A stretch of DNA of 64,000 nucleotides, taken from NCBI RefSeq assembly GCF_026015985.1, contig NZ_CP110389.1, forward strand, positions 4,744,001 through 4,808,000, in the 5' to 3' direction. The notes under the pieces were generated by a model. It saw nothing but the letters and a program-made list of their open reading frames with translations. It was not told where the DNA came from and made no database searches. Both the position numbers and the translations under genes were made by a program. This document shows, piece by piece, positions 44,874-53,884 of the stretch (position 1 is its first letter; every line of letters starts with the position of its first letter). This DNA comes from Rhodopseudomonas sp. P2A-2r. GTDB taxonomy: Bacteria; Pseudomonadota; Alphaproteobacteria; Rhizobiales; Xanthobacteraceae.

Positions 44874-47171
44874 TTACAGCCGGTGCAGCCGCTCGTGTTC
44901 GCGGATCGCCATCCACACCCGCTCCGGCGTGGCGGGCATGTCGATGTGCTCGATCCTATATTCGCGATGCAGGCCCTCGATGATGGCATTGACAACCGCC
45001 GGGCAGGAGCCGATCGCGCCCGCCTCGCCCGCGCCCTTCACCCCCATCGGATTGGTGGTGCAGGGGATGTTATGGGTCTCGAACGTGATCGGCGCACCAT
45101 CGGCGGCGCGCGGCAGCGCGTAATCCATGAAGGTACCGGTCACCAGCTGGCCGTCCTTCGGATCGTACACCGCCTGCTCCATCAAGGCCTGGCCGATGCC
45201 CTGCATGGTGCCGCCATGGACCTGGCCGGCCAGCAGCAGCGGATTGAGCGTCACGCCGAAGTCGTCGACGATGACATAGTTGACGATCTCGATCCTGCCG
45301 GTGGCGGGATCGATCTCGACTTCCACCAGATGGGTCCCGTTCGGGAAGGTGCCGTCGGCGCTGCTGAAGGTCTCCGACGCGTTGAGTTTTGCCGGATCCG
45401 CCTTCTTCGCCAGATCGGCGAGGGATACCGAGCGGTCGGTGCCGGCGACGCGGGCCGCGCCATCGCTGATCTCGATATCGCCAATGCTGGTTTCCAGCGC
45501 GTCGGCGGCCAGTTCCTTCAGATACTCTCCGAGCTTGCGGGTGGCGCGCTGCACACTGACGCCGCCGGAGGGGATCGAGGCGGAGCCGCCGGTGCCGAGG
45601 CCGGTGGCCACCTTCTCGGTGTCGCCCTGGACGATGTGGACGCGCTCCGGCGCCACCCCGAACTGTTCGGCGACGATCTGCGCATAAGCGGTGTGGTGGC
45701 CCTGCCCGGTCGACTGGGTGCCGATCAGGATGGTGATGTCGCCGTCAGCGCCCAGCGCCACATTGGCGGTCTCCTCGCCCATGGTGCCGCAGACCTCGAC
45801 ATAGGTCGCCAGACCGATGCCGCGCACCAGGCCGAGCTTCTTCGCAGCCTTGGCGCGCTTCGGAAACTCCTTCCACTCGCCGACCTCCATCGCCCGCTTC
45901 ATGTGGGCGGCGAAGTCGCCAGAATCGTAAATCTTCCCCGTCGCGGTGGTGTAGGGCATTGCCTTCGGCGGCACGAAATTCTTGCGGCGGATGGCATCCG
46001 GCGTCATGCCGAGCTTGCGCGCGCAAGCGTCGACCAGACGCTCCACCACATAGGCGGCCTCGGGCCGGCCGGCGCCGCGATAGGCGTCCACCGGCACGGT
46101 GTTGGTGAACACGGTGCGCACCCGGCAATGGAACGCCTTGATGTCGTAGAGACCGGGCAGCATGCCGGCGCCGCCATGGGGGATGTAAGGGCCGAAGGTC
46201 GAGAGATAGGCGCCCATGTCGGCCATCAGGTCGACATCCATGGCGAGGAACTTGCCGTCTTCCGCCAGCGCCATGCGGGCGTGGGTGACGTTGTCGCGGC
46301 CCTGCGCATCGCCGACGAAATGATCGGCGCGGTCGGCCGCCCACTTGACGTTCTTGCGCAGCTTTTTCGCGGCCACCGCCACCAGCGCATATTCGCGGTA
46401 CGGGAACAGCCGTGTGCCGAAGCCACCACCGACATCCGGGCAGATCACCCGCATCTTGTCCTTGGATATCTTCAGCACGTTGTCGCAGAGGATATCGCGC
46501 AGCCGGTGGCTGCCCTGGCTGCCGATGGTCAGGGTCATGTGATCGCGCTTGGCGTCGTATTCGCAGATCGCCGCGCGGGTCTCCATGTAGTTGATGATGA
46601 CGCGCGGATTGACGATCTGCACTTCGGCAACCGTGTGCGCCTTGGCGAACACCGCGTCGACGGCCTTCTTGTCGCCGATCGGCACGTCGAACAGCACGTT
46701 GCCGGCGTGTTTCGCCCAGACCTGCGGCGCGTCCTTCTTGACGGCATTGACGAGGCCTATGACGGCGGGCATCGGCGTCCAGTTGACCTCAATGGCCTCG
46801 ACCGCATCGCGGGCCTGATCGATGGTCTCGGCCACCACGAAGGCCACGGCGTCGCCGACATGGCGCACTTCCTTGTCGGCGAGGATCGGATAGTCCGGCC
46901 CGGTGAACGGCGTGTCCGGCAGATTGAACAGGCACGGCAGACCGCCGAGATCCTTGACGTCCGCAGCCGTCAGGATGGTGGCAACGCCCGGCAGGGTGCG
47001 CGCGCGGCCGGCATCGAGGGTGAAGGTGGCATGGGCGTGCGGCGAACGCAGTACCAGCGCATGCAGCGTGGCCGGCGCATGGTCGTCGGTATAGCGGCCC
47101 TTGCCGCGGATCAGCGCATCGTCTTCCTTGCGCAGCACGCTTTGACCGACGCCGAATTTGATGGGAGCCAT
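44874..47171 (-). CDS. Xanthine dehydrogenase-family molybdopterin-binding subunit (CoxL-like, form II)
   Basis: A 765-aa large subunit: N-terminal a/b hammerhead (about 1-125, [20 protein letters not shown]), then molybdopterin-binding domains with [59 protein letters not shown] and the C-terminal [20 protein letters not shown] with the active Glu. The loop [10 protein letters not shown] defines form II, not the Cu-binding AYXCSFR of true CO dehydrogenase, so it oxidises an organic substrate. ATG at 47171. The usual iron-sulfur (CoxS) and flavin (CoxM) subunit genes are absent on both sides, so partners must be encoded elsewhere or replaced. Confidence 0.93.
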   Translation of the reverse strand: MAPIKFGVGQSVLRKEDDALIRGKGRYTDDHAPATLHALVLRSPHAHATFTLDAGRARTLPGVATILTAADVKDLGGLPCLFNLPDTPFTGPDYPILADKEVRHVGDAVAFVVAETIDQARDAVEAIEVNWTPMPAVIGLVNAVKKDAPQVWAKHAGNVLFDVPIGDKKAVDAVFAKAHTVAEVQIVNPRVIINYMETRAAICEYDAKRDHMTLTIGSQGSHRLRDILCDNVLKISKDKMRVICPDVGGGFGTRLFPYREYALVAVAAKKLRKNVKWAADRADHFVGDAQGRDNVTHARMALAEDGKFLAMDVDLMADMGAYLSTFGPYIPHGGAGMLPGLYDIKAFHCRVRTVFTNTVPVDAYRGAGRPEAAYVVERLVDACARKLGMTPDAIRRKNFVPPKAMPYTTATGKIYDSGDFAAHMKRAMEVGEWKEFPKRAKAAKKLGLVRGIGLATYVEVCGTMGEETANVALGADGDITILIGTQSTGQGHHTAYAQIVAEQFGVAPERVHIVQGDTEKVATGLGTGGSASIPSGGVSVQRATRKLGEYLKELAADALETSIGDIEISDGAARVAGTDRSVSLADLAKKADPAKLNASETFSSADGTFPNGTHLVEVEIDPATGRIEIVNYVIVDDFGVTLNPLLLAGQVHGGTMQGIGQALMEQAVYDPKDGQLVTGTFMDYALPRAADGAPITFETHNIPCTTNPMGVKGAGEAGAIGSCPAVVNAIIEGLHREYRIEHIDMPATPERVWMAIREHERLHRL

Positions 47172-47236
47172 GGTGTTTCCGTCTGCAGTTTAGATTTGCT
47201 CCATATTGCAGCGGATCGGCGGGAAGCGCAAACGGC

Positions 47237-48766
47237 CTAGCTGCGCACCAGCGACACCAGCCAGCGGCGGCCGAACAGCAGCAAAATCAAGGCCGCATAG
47301 ACCGCGGCGCCGACCACGATCAGCACCGCCAGCGCCGATTCGTCGCGCAAGGCGCTCAGTTGCGCGAACTGCGCCGCAGCAAACCGCGCTGTCAGCCAAA
47401 GCGCCGCCGCCAGCACCAGGCCGGTGACGAGGAATTTTGCCAGCGAGCGCAGGAAGGCACGATCGAATTCCAGATACCCGAACCGCACGGCGAAACCGAT
47501 CACCAGCAGCAGATTGATCCAGGCGCCAATGGCCGTGGCCAGCGCCAGGCCGACCTGCGCCAATGCCCCCACCAGCAGGATCTTCAGCACCACATTGACG
47601 GCGATGCCGGTCAATGCGGCCTTGACCGGCGTCGCAGTGTCCTTGCGCGCATAGAACGTGGCGACGGCGCTGCGGATCAGCACGAACGGCACCAGCGCGA
47701 TCGCATAGGCGGCCAGCGTCGCGCCGGCGGCGGCGGCGTCGGCCTTGGTGAAGGCGCCGCGTGCGAACATCGCGCGCATGATCACGTCGGACACGCTGAG
47801 GAAGGCGGCGACGAACGGCACGGAAAACAGCAGCGTGAATTCGAAGGCGCGGCGCTGCGACGCCATGGCGCCGGCATGGTCGCCCGAGGTGATCCGCCGC
47901 GACATTTCCGGCAGCAGCACGGTGCCGATGGCGATGCCAATGACGCCGATCGGCAGCTGGTTGAGGCGGTCGGCATAATACAGTGCCGACAGCGCGCCGG
48001 CCGGAAGAAACGTGGCAATGATGGTGTCGGCGAACAGCGCCACCTGGGTGCCCATAGAGCCCAGCGTCGCCGGCCCGAGCGCGCGGAAGAAGGCGCGGAC
48101 GTCCTCATCGAGCCGGAGCGGCGCAAAGCGCGGCAGCCCGCCATGCGTGGCCAGATCGCCCGCCAGCAGGAAATATTGCAGGAAGCCGGAGATCAGCACG
48201 CCCCATGCCGCGGCGTGGCCGGCGCTGGGGAAGAACGCCGCCAAAGCCAGCGTGGCCATCATCGAAATGTTGAGAAAGATCGACGCCGCCGCAGCAGAGG
48301 CGAAGCGCTGCATCACATTGAGGATGCCGCCGTACAGCGTCACCAAAGTGATCAGCAGCAGGTAGGGAAAGGTGATGCGCGTCAGCTCGATAGCCAGCCG
48401 GCGCTGCTCGGCGTCATCGGTGAAACCGGGCGCCAGGATGCTCATGGCCTGCGGCATGAACAGCCAGGCCGCCACCAGCAGCACCACCTGCGAGGCGAAC
48501 AGCAGCGTGAAGATGCGATCGGCGAACAATCGCGCCGAGGTTTCGCCATGCTCGCCGTGGACATGGGCATAGGCCGGCACGAAGGCGGCGTTGAAGGCGC
48601 CTTCTGCGAAGATGGCGCGGAAATGATTGGGCAGCCGCAGCGCCACGAAGAAGGCGTCGGCGACGGGCCCCGCGCCAAGGATGGCGGCGAGCATGATGTC
48701 GCGCGCGAATCCGGTGATCCGCGACAACAGCGTGTATCCGCCGACGGTGAAAATACGTCTCAGCAT
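47237..48766 (-). CDS. murJ: Lipid II flippase MurJ
   Basis: A 509-aa inner-membrane protein of the MOP superfamily with about 14 transmembrane segments. Family features are SRITGFARDIMLAAILGAGP, VADAFFVALRLPNHFRAIFA, EGAFNAAFVPAYA, PFVLIRSAVATFYARKDTATP and LGSMGTQVALFADTIIATFL. It flips lipid II for peptidoglycan synthesis and is essential in most bacteria. Usual length. It stands alone here between the CoxL-like gene and a family A repeat (48795-48899). In many alphaproteobacteria it lies near glnD or mutS, not seen here. Confidence 0.95.
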   Translation of the reverse strand: MLRRIFTVGGYTLLSRITGFARDIMLAAILGAGPVADAFFVALRLPNHFRAIFAEGAFNAAFVPAYAHVHGEHGETSARLFADRIFTLLFASQVVLLVAAWLFMPQAMSILAPGFTDDAEQRRLAIELTRITFPYLLLITLVTLYGGILNVMQRFASAAAASIFLNISMMATLALAAFFPSAGHAAAWGVLISGFLQYFLLAGDLATHGGLPRFAPLRLDEDVRAFFRALGPATLGSMGTQVALFADTIIATFLPAGALSALYYADRLNQLPIGVIGIAIGTVLLPEMSRRITSGDHAGAMASQRRAFEFTLLFSVPFVAAFLSVSDVIMRAMFARGAFTKADAAAAGATLAAYAIALVPFVLIRSAVATFYARKDTATPVKAALTGIAVNVVLKILLVGALAQVGLALATAIGAWINLLLVIGFAVRFGYLEFDRAFLRSLAKFLVTGLVLAAALWLTARFAAAQFAQLSALRDESALAVLIVVGAAVYAALILLLFGRRWLVSLVRS

Positions 48767-48794
48767 CAGCCGCTTCTACAGCATGAGCTCTGGG

Positions 48795-48899
48795 CTGTCG
48801 TCACCCGGCTTGACCGGGTGACCCAGTAAACGACATTGCCGGCGATACTCTCGGGCGATGCCGGATACTGGACCGCCCGCTTTCGCGGGCGATGACACT
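48795..48899. repeat. Palindromic repeat family A copy
   Basis: GTCGTCACCCGGCTTGACCG GGTGAC hairpin, then spacer GATACTCTCGGGCGATGCCGG, then CGCCCGCTTTCGCGGGCGATGAC hairpin. It lies between the aminotransferase stop (48928) and the murJ start. Confidence 0.88.
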
Positions 48900-48927
48900 T
48901 GTGGGTGACAGTTGTGATTGTGACAGC

Positions 48928-50076
48928 TTACGCCAACGCGTCGCGGATGGCTTGGATGACGCGGTCCTGGGTCGGTTCGTCGAGATAGGCGTGCACCGGC
49001 AGGCTGATGACGTCGGCGGACATGGCTTCGCACACCGGCAGCCCGCCATCGGCGACGGGATAGTTTGCGTAGGCGGTCTGCATGTGCACGGACTTGCCGT
49101 AGTAGACAGCGGTCGGCACGCCTTGCGCCTTCAGCGCCGCGGCGAAAGCGTCGCGGTCGGTGCCTTTGGGCAGGCGGATGGTGTAGCAGGCCCAGATCGA
49201 GGTGTTGCCTTCGGCGACCCGCGGCACGGTGACGACGTTGCCAAGGCTGCGCGCATAGCGCTCCGCCACCTTGTTGCGCGCGGCGATCTCGTCGTCAAAG
49301 ATCTTCAGCTTCTCGAGCAGCACCGCGGCCTGGATGGTATCGAGCCGGCCGGTGAGTCCGAGGCGGACATTGTCGTATTTGTCGGAGCCCTGGCCGTGGA
49401 CGCGGATGCTGCGCAGGTCGGCGGCCAGCTGATCGTCATCGGTGAAGATGGCGCCGCCGTCGCCGTAGCAGCCGAGCGGCTTTGCCGGGAAGAAGCTGGT
49501 GGCGGTGGCCAGCGCCGCGGTGCCGAGCCGCTTGCCCCGGATGGTGGCGCCGAACGCCTGCGCGGCGTCGTCGAGCACGAACATGCCTTCGGCCTCGGCG
49601 ATGGCGCCGATGGCGTCATGGTCGGCGGGCTGGCCAAACAGGTCGACCGGGATCACCGCCTTGAGCGTCAGGCCAAGCTTCTTCGCGGTGCCGATCGCGC
49701 GCTTCAGCGATTCGGTATCCATGTTGAACGTGGTCGCATCGACGTCGACGAACACCGGCGTGGCGCCGGTCAGCGCCACGGCCTCGCCGGTGGCGCAGAA
49801 GGTGAAGGACGGACAGAACACCGCGTCGCCGGGGCCGACCTTCTTGGCCATCAGCACCATCAACAGCGCGTCGGTGCCGCTGGCGCAGCTGATCACATGC
49901 TTGGCGCCGCAATAGGCCGCCAGCGCGGCCTCAAGCTCGGCCACTTCCGGCCCGCCGATGAACTGGCAGTGGGTCAGCACGCGGCCGACCGCATCGTCGA
50001 TCGACTGGCCGAGGCGGCGACGCTGCGCGCCGATGTCGACGAACGGAACGGGATCAATGCGGGTGTGCTGGTTCAT
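48928..50076 (-). CDS. DegT/DnrJ/EryC1/StrS-family sugar aminotransferase (WbpE-like)
   Basis: A 382-aa PLP enzyme of nucleotide-sugar metabolism. The start is taken as ATG 50076 (MNQHTRIDPVPFVDIGAQ, GAGAG 5 bases upstream); ATG 50097 is weaker. Features: ISCASGTDALLMVLMA (phosphate binding), VFCPSFTFCATGEAVAL, FVLDDAAQAFGA (Asp binding pyridine N) and the Schiff-base Lys in SFFPAKPLGCYGDGGA. It transfers an amino group to a 3- or 4-keto sugar nucleotide. It follows the Gfo/Idh dehydrogenase by 48 bases, as WbpB-WbpE in Pseudomonas UDP-GlcNAc3NAc-uronate synthesis; the product here is not proven. Confidence 0.9.
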   Translation of the reverse strand: MNQHTRIDPVPFVDIGAQRRRLGQSIDDAVGRVLTHCQFIGGPEVAELEAALAAYCGAKHVISCASGTDALLMVLMAKKVGPGDAVFCPSFTFCATGEAVALTGATPVFVDVDATTFNMDTESLKRAIGTAKKLGLTLKAVIPVDLFGQPADHDAIGAIAEAEGMFVLDDAAQAFGATIRGKRLGTAALATATSFFPAKPLGCYGDGGAIFTDDDQLAADLRSIRVHGQGSDKYDNVRLGLTGRLDTIQAAVLLEKLKIFDDEIAARNKVAERYARSLGNVVTVPRVAEGNTSIWACYTIRLPKGTDRDAFAAALKAQGVPTAVYYGKSVHMQTAYANYPVADGGLPVCEAMSADVISLPVHAYLDEPTQDRVIQAIRDALA

Positions 50077-50124
50077 TGGGCTCTCGGACTTGGTCATGGC
50101 GGTGTGGTCGCGCGGCGGGCGGCG

Positions 50125-51129
50125 TCAGCCGACCACGCGGCGCGGTACGGCGCGAGCCGCTGTAGCGGCCGGCTTCTTCGGCGCGTCCAGGCACTGGATC
50201 GCGATCTCCAGCGAGGCGACGCCCTCCTCGCCGGTCACGGCCGGCACGCCGCCGCTGCGTACGGCGGAAAGGAACGCCATCAGTTCGGCGCGCAGCGGCT
50301 CGTCCTGGCCAACCGGCAGGTGGCGCATGGAATAGCTGCCGTCTGTCTTGAAGCCGAAGCATTCGGTGACCTGGCGGGTCAGGAGATCGCCCATCACATA
50401 TTTGCCGCGGGTCGCCACCGTGACGGTGCGCGCCTTGAACGGCGTCAGCCAATTGGTGTTGATATGCGCGAGCACGCCGGATTCGGTGCGGAACTGGAGC
50501 AGCGCAATGTCCTCGCGCTCGGCGACAGCGCTGGCCAGCTGCGACTGCACATCGACGATGTCTGATTCGGTGAACCAGCGGATCAGGTCGATGTCATGCA
50601 CCGCGAGATCGATGACCACGCCGACATCGGACATGCGCGGCGGAAACGGGCCGACGCGGGTGATGGCGATGGACAGGATATCCTCGTCCTTGATGGCCTG
50701 CTTGACGGCGGCGACTGCCGGATTAAAGCGTTCGACATGGCCGACCATCAGGGTCACGCCGGCCTTGCGGGCTGCCTCGACGATCTCGCGACCCTCCTCC
50801 ACGGTGGAGGCGATCGGCTTCTCCACCAGCACGTGGATGCCCTTGGCAATGCAGGCCAGCGCCACCTGGTGATGCAGATGGGTCGGTGCTGCAATGGTGA
50901 CGGCATCGACGCCTGCCGCGATCAGGGATTCCAGGTCGGAAAACGTCGGGCAGCCGATCAGCTTGGTCGCACGGGTGCGGTGTTCCAGCATGGGATCGAC
51001 GATGCCGATCAGCTCGATACCGGGCAGTCCGGCCAGCACACGCCCATGATTGCTGCCCATGACGCCGGCGCCGACGACGCCGACACGAAGCACGCGGCCC
51101 GCGTCCGCTGCAGATTCTCTCGAAACCAT
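50125..51129 (-). CDS. Gfo/Idh/MocA-family sugar-nucleotide dehydrogenase (WbpB-like)
   Basis: A 334-aa protein starting at ATG 51129 with GAGG 7 bases upstream. An N-terminal Rossmann motif (VGVVGAGVMGSNHGRVLAG), IHVLVEKPIASTVEEG (Lys of the catalytic EKP) and a C-terminal Gfo/Idh beta domain with DLAVHDIDLIRWFTESD (His/Asp) are present. Family members oxidise nucleotide-linked sugars using tightly bound NAD. Directly upstream of a DegT aminotransferase, it likely oxidises C3 of UDP-GlcNAc-uronate or a related sugar so that the partner can aminate it. Substrate is inferred from the pair, not demonstrated. Confidence 0.9.
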   Translation of the reverse strand: MVSRESAADAGRVLRVGVVGAGVMGSNHGRVLAGLPGIELIGIVDPMLEHRTRATKLIGCPTFSDLESLIAAGVDAVTIAAPTHLHHQVALACIAKGIHVLVEKPIASTVEEGREIVEAARKAGVTLMVGHVERFNPAVAAVKQAIKDEDILSIAITRVGPFPPRMSDVGVVIDLAVHDIDLIRWFTESDIVDVQSQLASAVAEREDIALLQFRTESGVLAHINTNWLTPFKARTVTVATRGKYVMGDLLTRQVTECFGFKTDGSYSMRHLPVGQDEPLRAELMAFLSAVRSGGVPAVTGEEGVASLEIAIQCLDAPKKPAATAARAVPRRVVG

Positions 51130-51425
51130 CAATAAACCTCGAAATGACACGTTCGGCTCATGGAATGAACCGCGCGCTGGTTCTCCTAGCATGCCGCCAC
51201 AATTGTGGCGAATGGCGGAGCGAGATACCCAAACACGTTTTGATTCAAAGAATTACAGGCATTTTAACCGTCCACACAGCCTCGCCTGCGCAAATCGACG
51301 CCCGGGACCTGGCTCCCTGCCGGCGAACCGAGGCTTCCCGCAACGGCGAAGTTGACCTATCTCTCAGAGAGGCGCTGCGACCTGATCGTTGCTGCGAATC
51401 GTCATCCTCTGCACGGGACGCCTTC

Positions 51426-51833
51426 ATGACCCAATGGTATTTGCGCGCGCGCATTCGAAGCCTGCTGCGGGCCCGCACAGCGGGACTTAAATTCAAGGCG
51501 CGCTCCGCCGATCGCGATTCTGAAACCGACCGGCTGCGCGATGATTCCATCTTGCGGGCGATCGACGACGCGCTGAGAGGCGCCGAGGCCGAATATGCCG
51601 GCCTTGGAAAACGCATTGACGACGTGCTGGCACAAGCCGCGCTCAAGCTGGGCAACGACGGCAACGATTCCGTTGCCCAGGTCGCCGGCCACGGCCAATC
51701 CACCGACCTGATCGAAGTCGACGTCCTGAACAGCCAGCGCCGCCTCGAAGACCTGTCCGCCCGCATCGTTCACTACAAGCTTCTGAAGGCGGCACTGCTG
51801 AGCGGGATGCCTGACGTCAAGCCGACGGCTTGA
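51426..51833 (+). CDS. Small charged alpha-helical protein, paralog 1 (unknown function)
   Basis: A 135-aa protein I do not recognise. ATG at 51426 with GGGA 7 bases upstream. No signal peptide, membrane segment or cysteine cluster is visible; it is rich in Arg, Asp and Ala with heptad-like hydrophobics, so a coiled coil is likely: FKARSADRDSETDRLRDD, then AIDDALRGAEAEYAGLGKRI, a loop with GNDGND, and LNSQRRLEDLSARIVHYKLL. Its start is fixed by alignment with the adjacent paralog at 51949-52365, about half identical over the first 77 residues. A promoter is presumably within 51130-51425, where I see no gene. It lies between polysaccharide genes. Confidence 0.75.
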   Translation: MTQWYLRARIRSLLRARTAGLKFKARSADRDSETDRLRDDSILRAIDDALRGAEAEYAGLGKRIDDVLAQAALKLGNDGNDSVAQVAGHGQSTDLIEVDVLNSQRRLEDLSARIVHYKLLKAALLSGMPDVKPTA

Positions 51834-51948
51834 GCCAGCGCATGGCGGCTACGGTCGCCGCGACCTGGCATTAACCGGATGATAACCAAGAAGGGGCCAA
51901 GAACCGAAGGCCAGTCTATTCGGTGATCCTACAATGGGACGTTGCCAC

Positions 51949-52365
51949 ATGTTCCAACTGTTCCGGCGGGCCCGGGCGAGCACCTTTCTGCGCGGCATGA
52001 TCGGCGAGCGCGAGTTCAAGGCGCGCTCGGCGGAACGCGACGCCGAGACGGACCGTGGGCGCATCGAGGCCGTCATCCGATCCATCGACGAGGCGGTGCG
52101 CAGCGCCGAGGTCGAACAGGCCGGCCTGACCCGACGTATCGACGACGTGCTGTCGCGTGCGGCAGTTTCGTTCGGCAACGGCAACGACGAGTACCTGACA
52201 AGGGAAAAAATCGACAGCGAGCATCTCGACCTGTTCGAGCGCGAGATCGCCAACGGACAGCGCCGGCTCGATGAGCTTGCCGTCAGCATTCCGCACTTCA
52301 AGTTCCTGAAGACGGCACTGCTGACCCGGTTCCCGAACGTCAAACCGACGCCCCCGACCAAGTAG
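51949..52365 (+). CDS. Small charged alpha-helical protein, paralog 2 (unknown function)
   Basis: A 138-aa protein, tandem paralog of 51426-51833 (115 bases between). Shared blocks are FKARSAERDAETDR, SAEVEQAGLTRRIDDVLS, GNGND and RRLDELAVSIPHFKFLK-TALL, and both end in a Pro-Lys-Pro tail (NVKPT). ATG at 51949 aligns with paralog 1; ATG at 51934 is also in frame. A GGGACG upstream is common to both. It has no recognisable domain. Together they look like a recently duplicated coiled-coil pair, perhaps a scaffold or regulator of the polysaccharide machinery; this is inference from position only. Confidence 0.75.
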   Translation: MFQLFRRARASTFLRGMIGEREFKARSAERDAETDRGRIEAVIRSIDEAVRSAEVEQAGLTRRIDDVLSRAAVSFGNGNDEYLTREKIDSEHLDLFEREIANGQRRLDELAVSIPHFKFLKTALLTRFPNVKPTPPTK

Positions 52366-52451
52366 CGCGTTGGCGACGGACGCCAGCCTCGCATTGCGCC
52401 CGACGAGCAGGAACAGGCGGTTCTGGCTATCCGTTGGCGCTCGCCCGGTCA

Positions 52452-53864
52452 CTATTTCCGCTGATAGTCATCCTCGATCCGGATGATGTCGTCCTCGCCG
52501 AGATAGCTGCCGGTCTGGACCTCGATCAGTTCCAGCGGAATCTTGCCGGGGTTTTCCAGACGGTGGGTGGCACCGATGGGGATGTAGATCGACTCGTTCT
52601 CGTGCACGACCTTGACGAGTTCGTTGACTGTCACCTGGGCTGCACCGCGGACCACGATCCAGTGCTCGGAGCGGTGGTGATGCTTCTGCAGGGAGAGCCG
52701 GCCGCCGGCCTTGACGATGATGCGCTTGACCTGGTGACGCTCGCCATTGTCGACCGACTGGTAGGACCCCCACGGGCGATGCACCTTGAGGTGATCCTCC
52801 GTCACCTTCGGCGCCACGGCCCTGAGCTTGGCGACCAGCCGCTTCATGCCGTTGGCGTCGTTCTGGCGCGACACCAGCACGGCATCGAGCGTCGCCACCA
52901 CGACGAGATCGTCGACGCCTTCCAGCGCAACGATTGCGCCGTCGGTGGACACATTGCAGTTGCGGGAGTCTTCGAACACCGCCAGGCCCTGCGCGGCATT
53001 GCCGTGGTCGTCCTTGCCGGACAGTTCCCACACCGCATGCCATGAGCCGACATCCGACCAGCCGCAGGCCATCGGCACGACCGCAGCATGAGACGTCTTT
53101 TCCATCACCGCGTAGTCGATCGAGATGGCCTTGGCCTCCCCGAACGATTCCGGATCGAGCGTCACGAATCCAAGATCATGGCCCGCCTTGGCCACGGCAT
53201 CGGTCACGGCATCGACACTCGCTGCGTCGAGCTGGCGGTATTCGTCGAGCAACATGGCCGCGCTGAACATGAAGTTGCCGCTGTTCCAGAGATAGCCCGC
53301 CTCGATGTAATCGGCGGCCGTCGCCGGGTCGGGCTTCTCGACAAACTTCGCGACAGCCTGGACGTCGCCCATAATGGGGGCGCCGGGAGAGATGTAGCCA
53401 TATTCCGTCGCGGGCCGCTCCGGCTTGACGCCGAAGGTGACGACGTGTCCGGCCTTGGCGGCCGGCAAGCCCTGGCGGCAAGCGGCGATAAAGGCGGCGT
53501 TATCTGCAACCACATGATCGGCAGCCAGCGCCAACACCACGGCCTCGCCGTCGCGCGTCAATGCGAACGCAGCGCCGGCAGCAATCGCCGGGCCGGAATC
53601 CCGCCGCGCGGGCTCCAGCAGTACATCCGCTTCGACGCCGATGTCCGCCAGTTGTTCCAGCACCATGAAGCGGTAGGCCTGGTTGGTGATGACAATCGGC
53701 CGTTCGAACAATGTGGGATCGGAGACCCGCAGCAAGGTGTCCTGGAACGTCGAGCGCGGCCCGAACAACGGCAGGAATTGCTTCGGGCGCCCCTCGCGCG
53801 ACGAAGGCCACAGCCGGGTCCCGGCGCCACCACACATGATCAGTGGAATGATACGTTTGTCCAT
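52452..53864 (-). CDS. manC: Mannose-1-phosphate guanylyltransferase / mannose-6-phosphate isomerase
   Basis: A 470-aa bifunctional enzyme making GDP-mannose. The N-terminal nucleotidyltransferase (about 1-350) has MCGGAGTRLWPSSREGRPK (dinucleotide and phosphate loop), LALAADHVVADNAAF, FVEKPDPATAADYIE and NSGNFMFSA. The C-terminal type II phosphomannose isomerase cupin (about 350-470) has RPWGSYQSVD, LSLQKHHHRSEHWIVVRG and IYIPIGATHRLENPG. Length is typical of AlgA/ManC/CpsB. It supplies mannose (and, through other enzymes, rhamnose or fucose) for LPS or exopolysaccharide. Probable first or second gene of a transcript with the epimerase: gap 20 bases from 53885. Confidence 0.94.
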   Translation of the reverse strand: MDKRIIPLIMCGGAGTRLWPSSREGRPKQFLPLFGPRSTFQDTLLRVSDPTLFERPIVITNQAYRFMVLEQLADIGVEADVLLEPARRDSGPAIAAGAAFALTRDGEAVVLALAADHVVADNAAFIAACRQGLPAAKAGHVVTFGVKPERPATEYGYISPGAPIMGDVQAVAKFVEKPDPATAADYIEAGYLWNSGNFMFSAAMLLDEYRQLDAASVDAVTDAVAKAGHDLGFVTLDPESFGEAKAISIDYAVMEKTSHAAVVPMACGWSDVGSWHAVWELSGKDDHGNAAQGLAVFEDSRNCNVSTDGAIVALEGVDDLVVVATLDAVLVSRQNDANGMKRLVAKLRAVAPKVTEDHLKVHRPWGSYQSVDNGERHQVKRIIVKAGGRLSLQKHHHRSEHWIVVRGAAQVTVNELVKVVHENESIYIPIGATHRLENPGKIPLELIEVQTGSYLGEDDIIRIEDDYQRK

Positions 53865-53884
53865 AAGGTCCTCAAATCGATTGG

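Noticed and set aside
44874..47171. True (form I) CO dehydrogenase
   Set aside because: The active-site loop is AYRGAGR, lacking the Cys-Ser-Phe-Arg that binds copper, and CoxS/CoxM are absent.
44883..47240. A 785-codon open frame opposite the CoxL-like gene
   Set aside because: It lies wholly antisense to a conserved gene, has His/Arg/Gly-rich composition with no domain, and results from high third-position GC.
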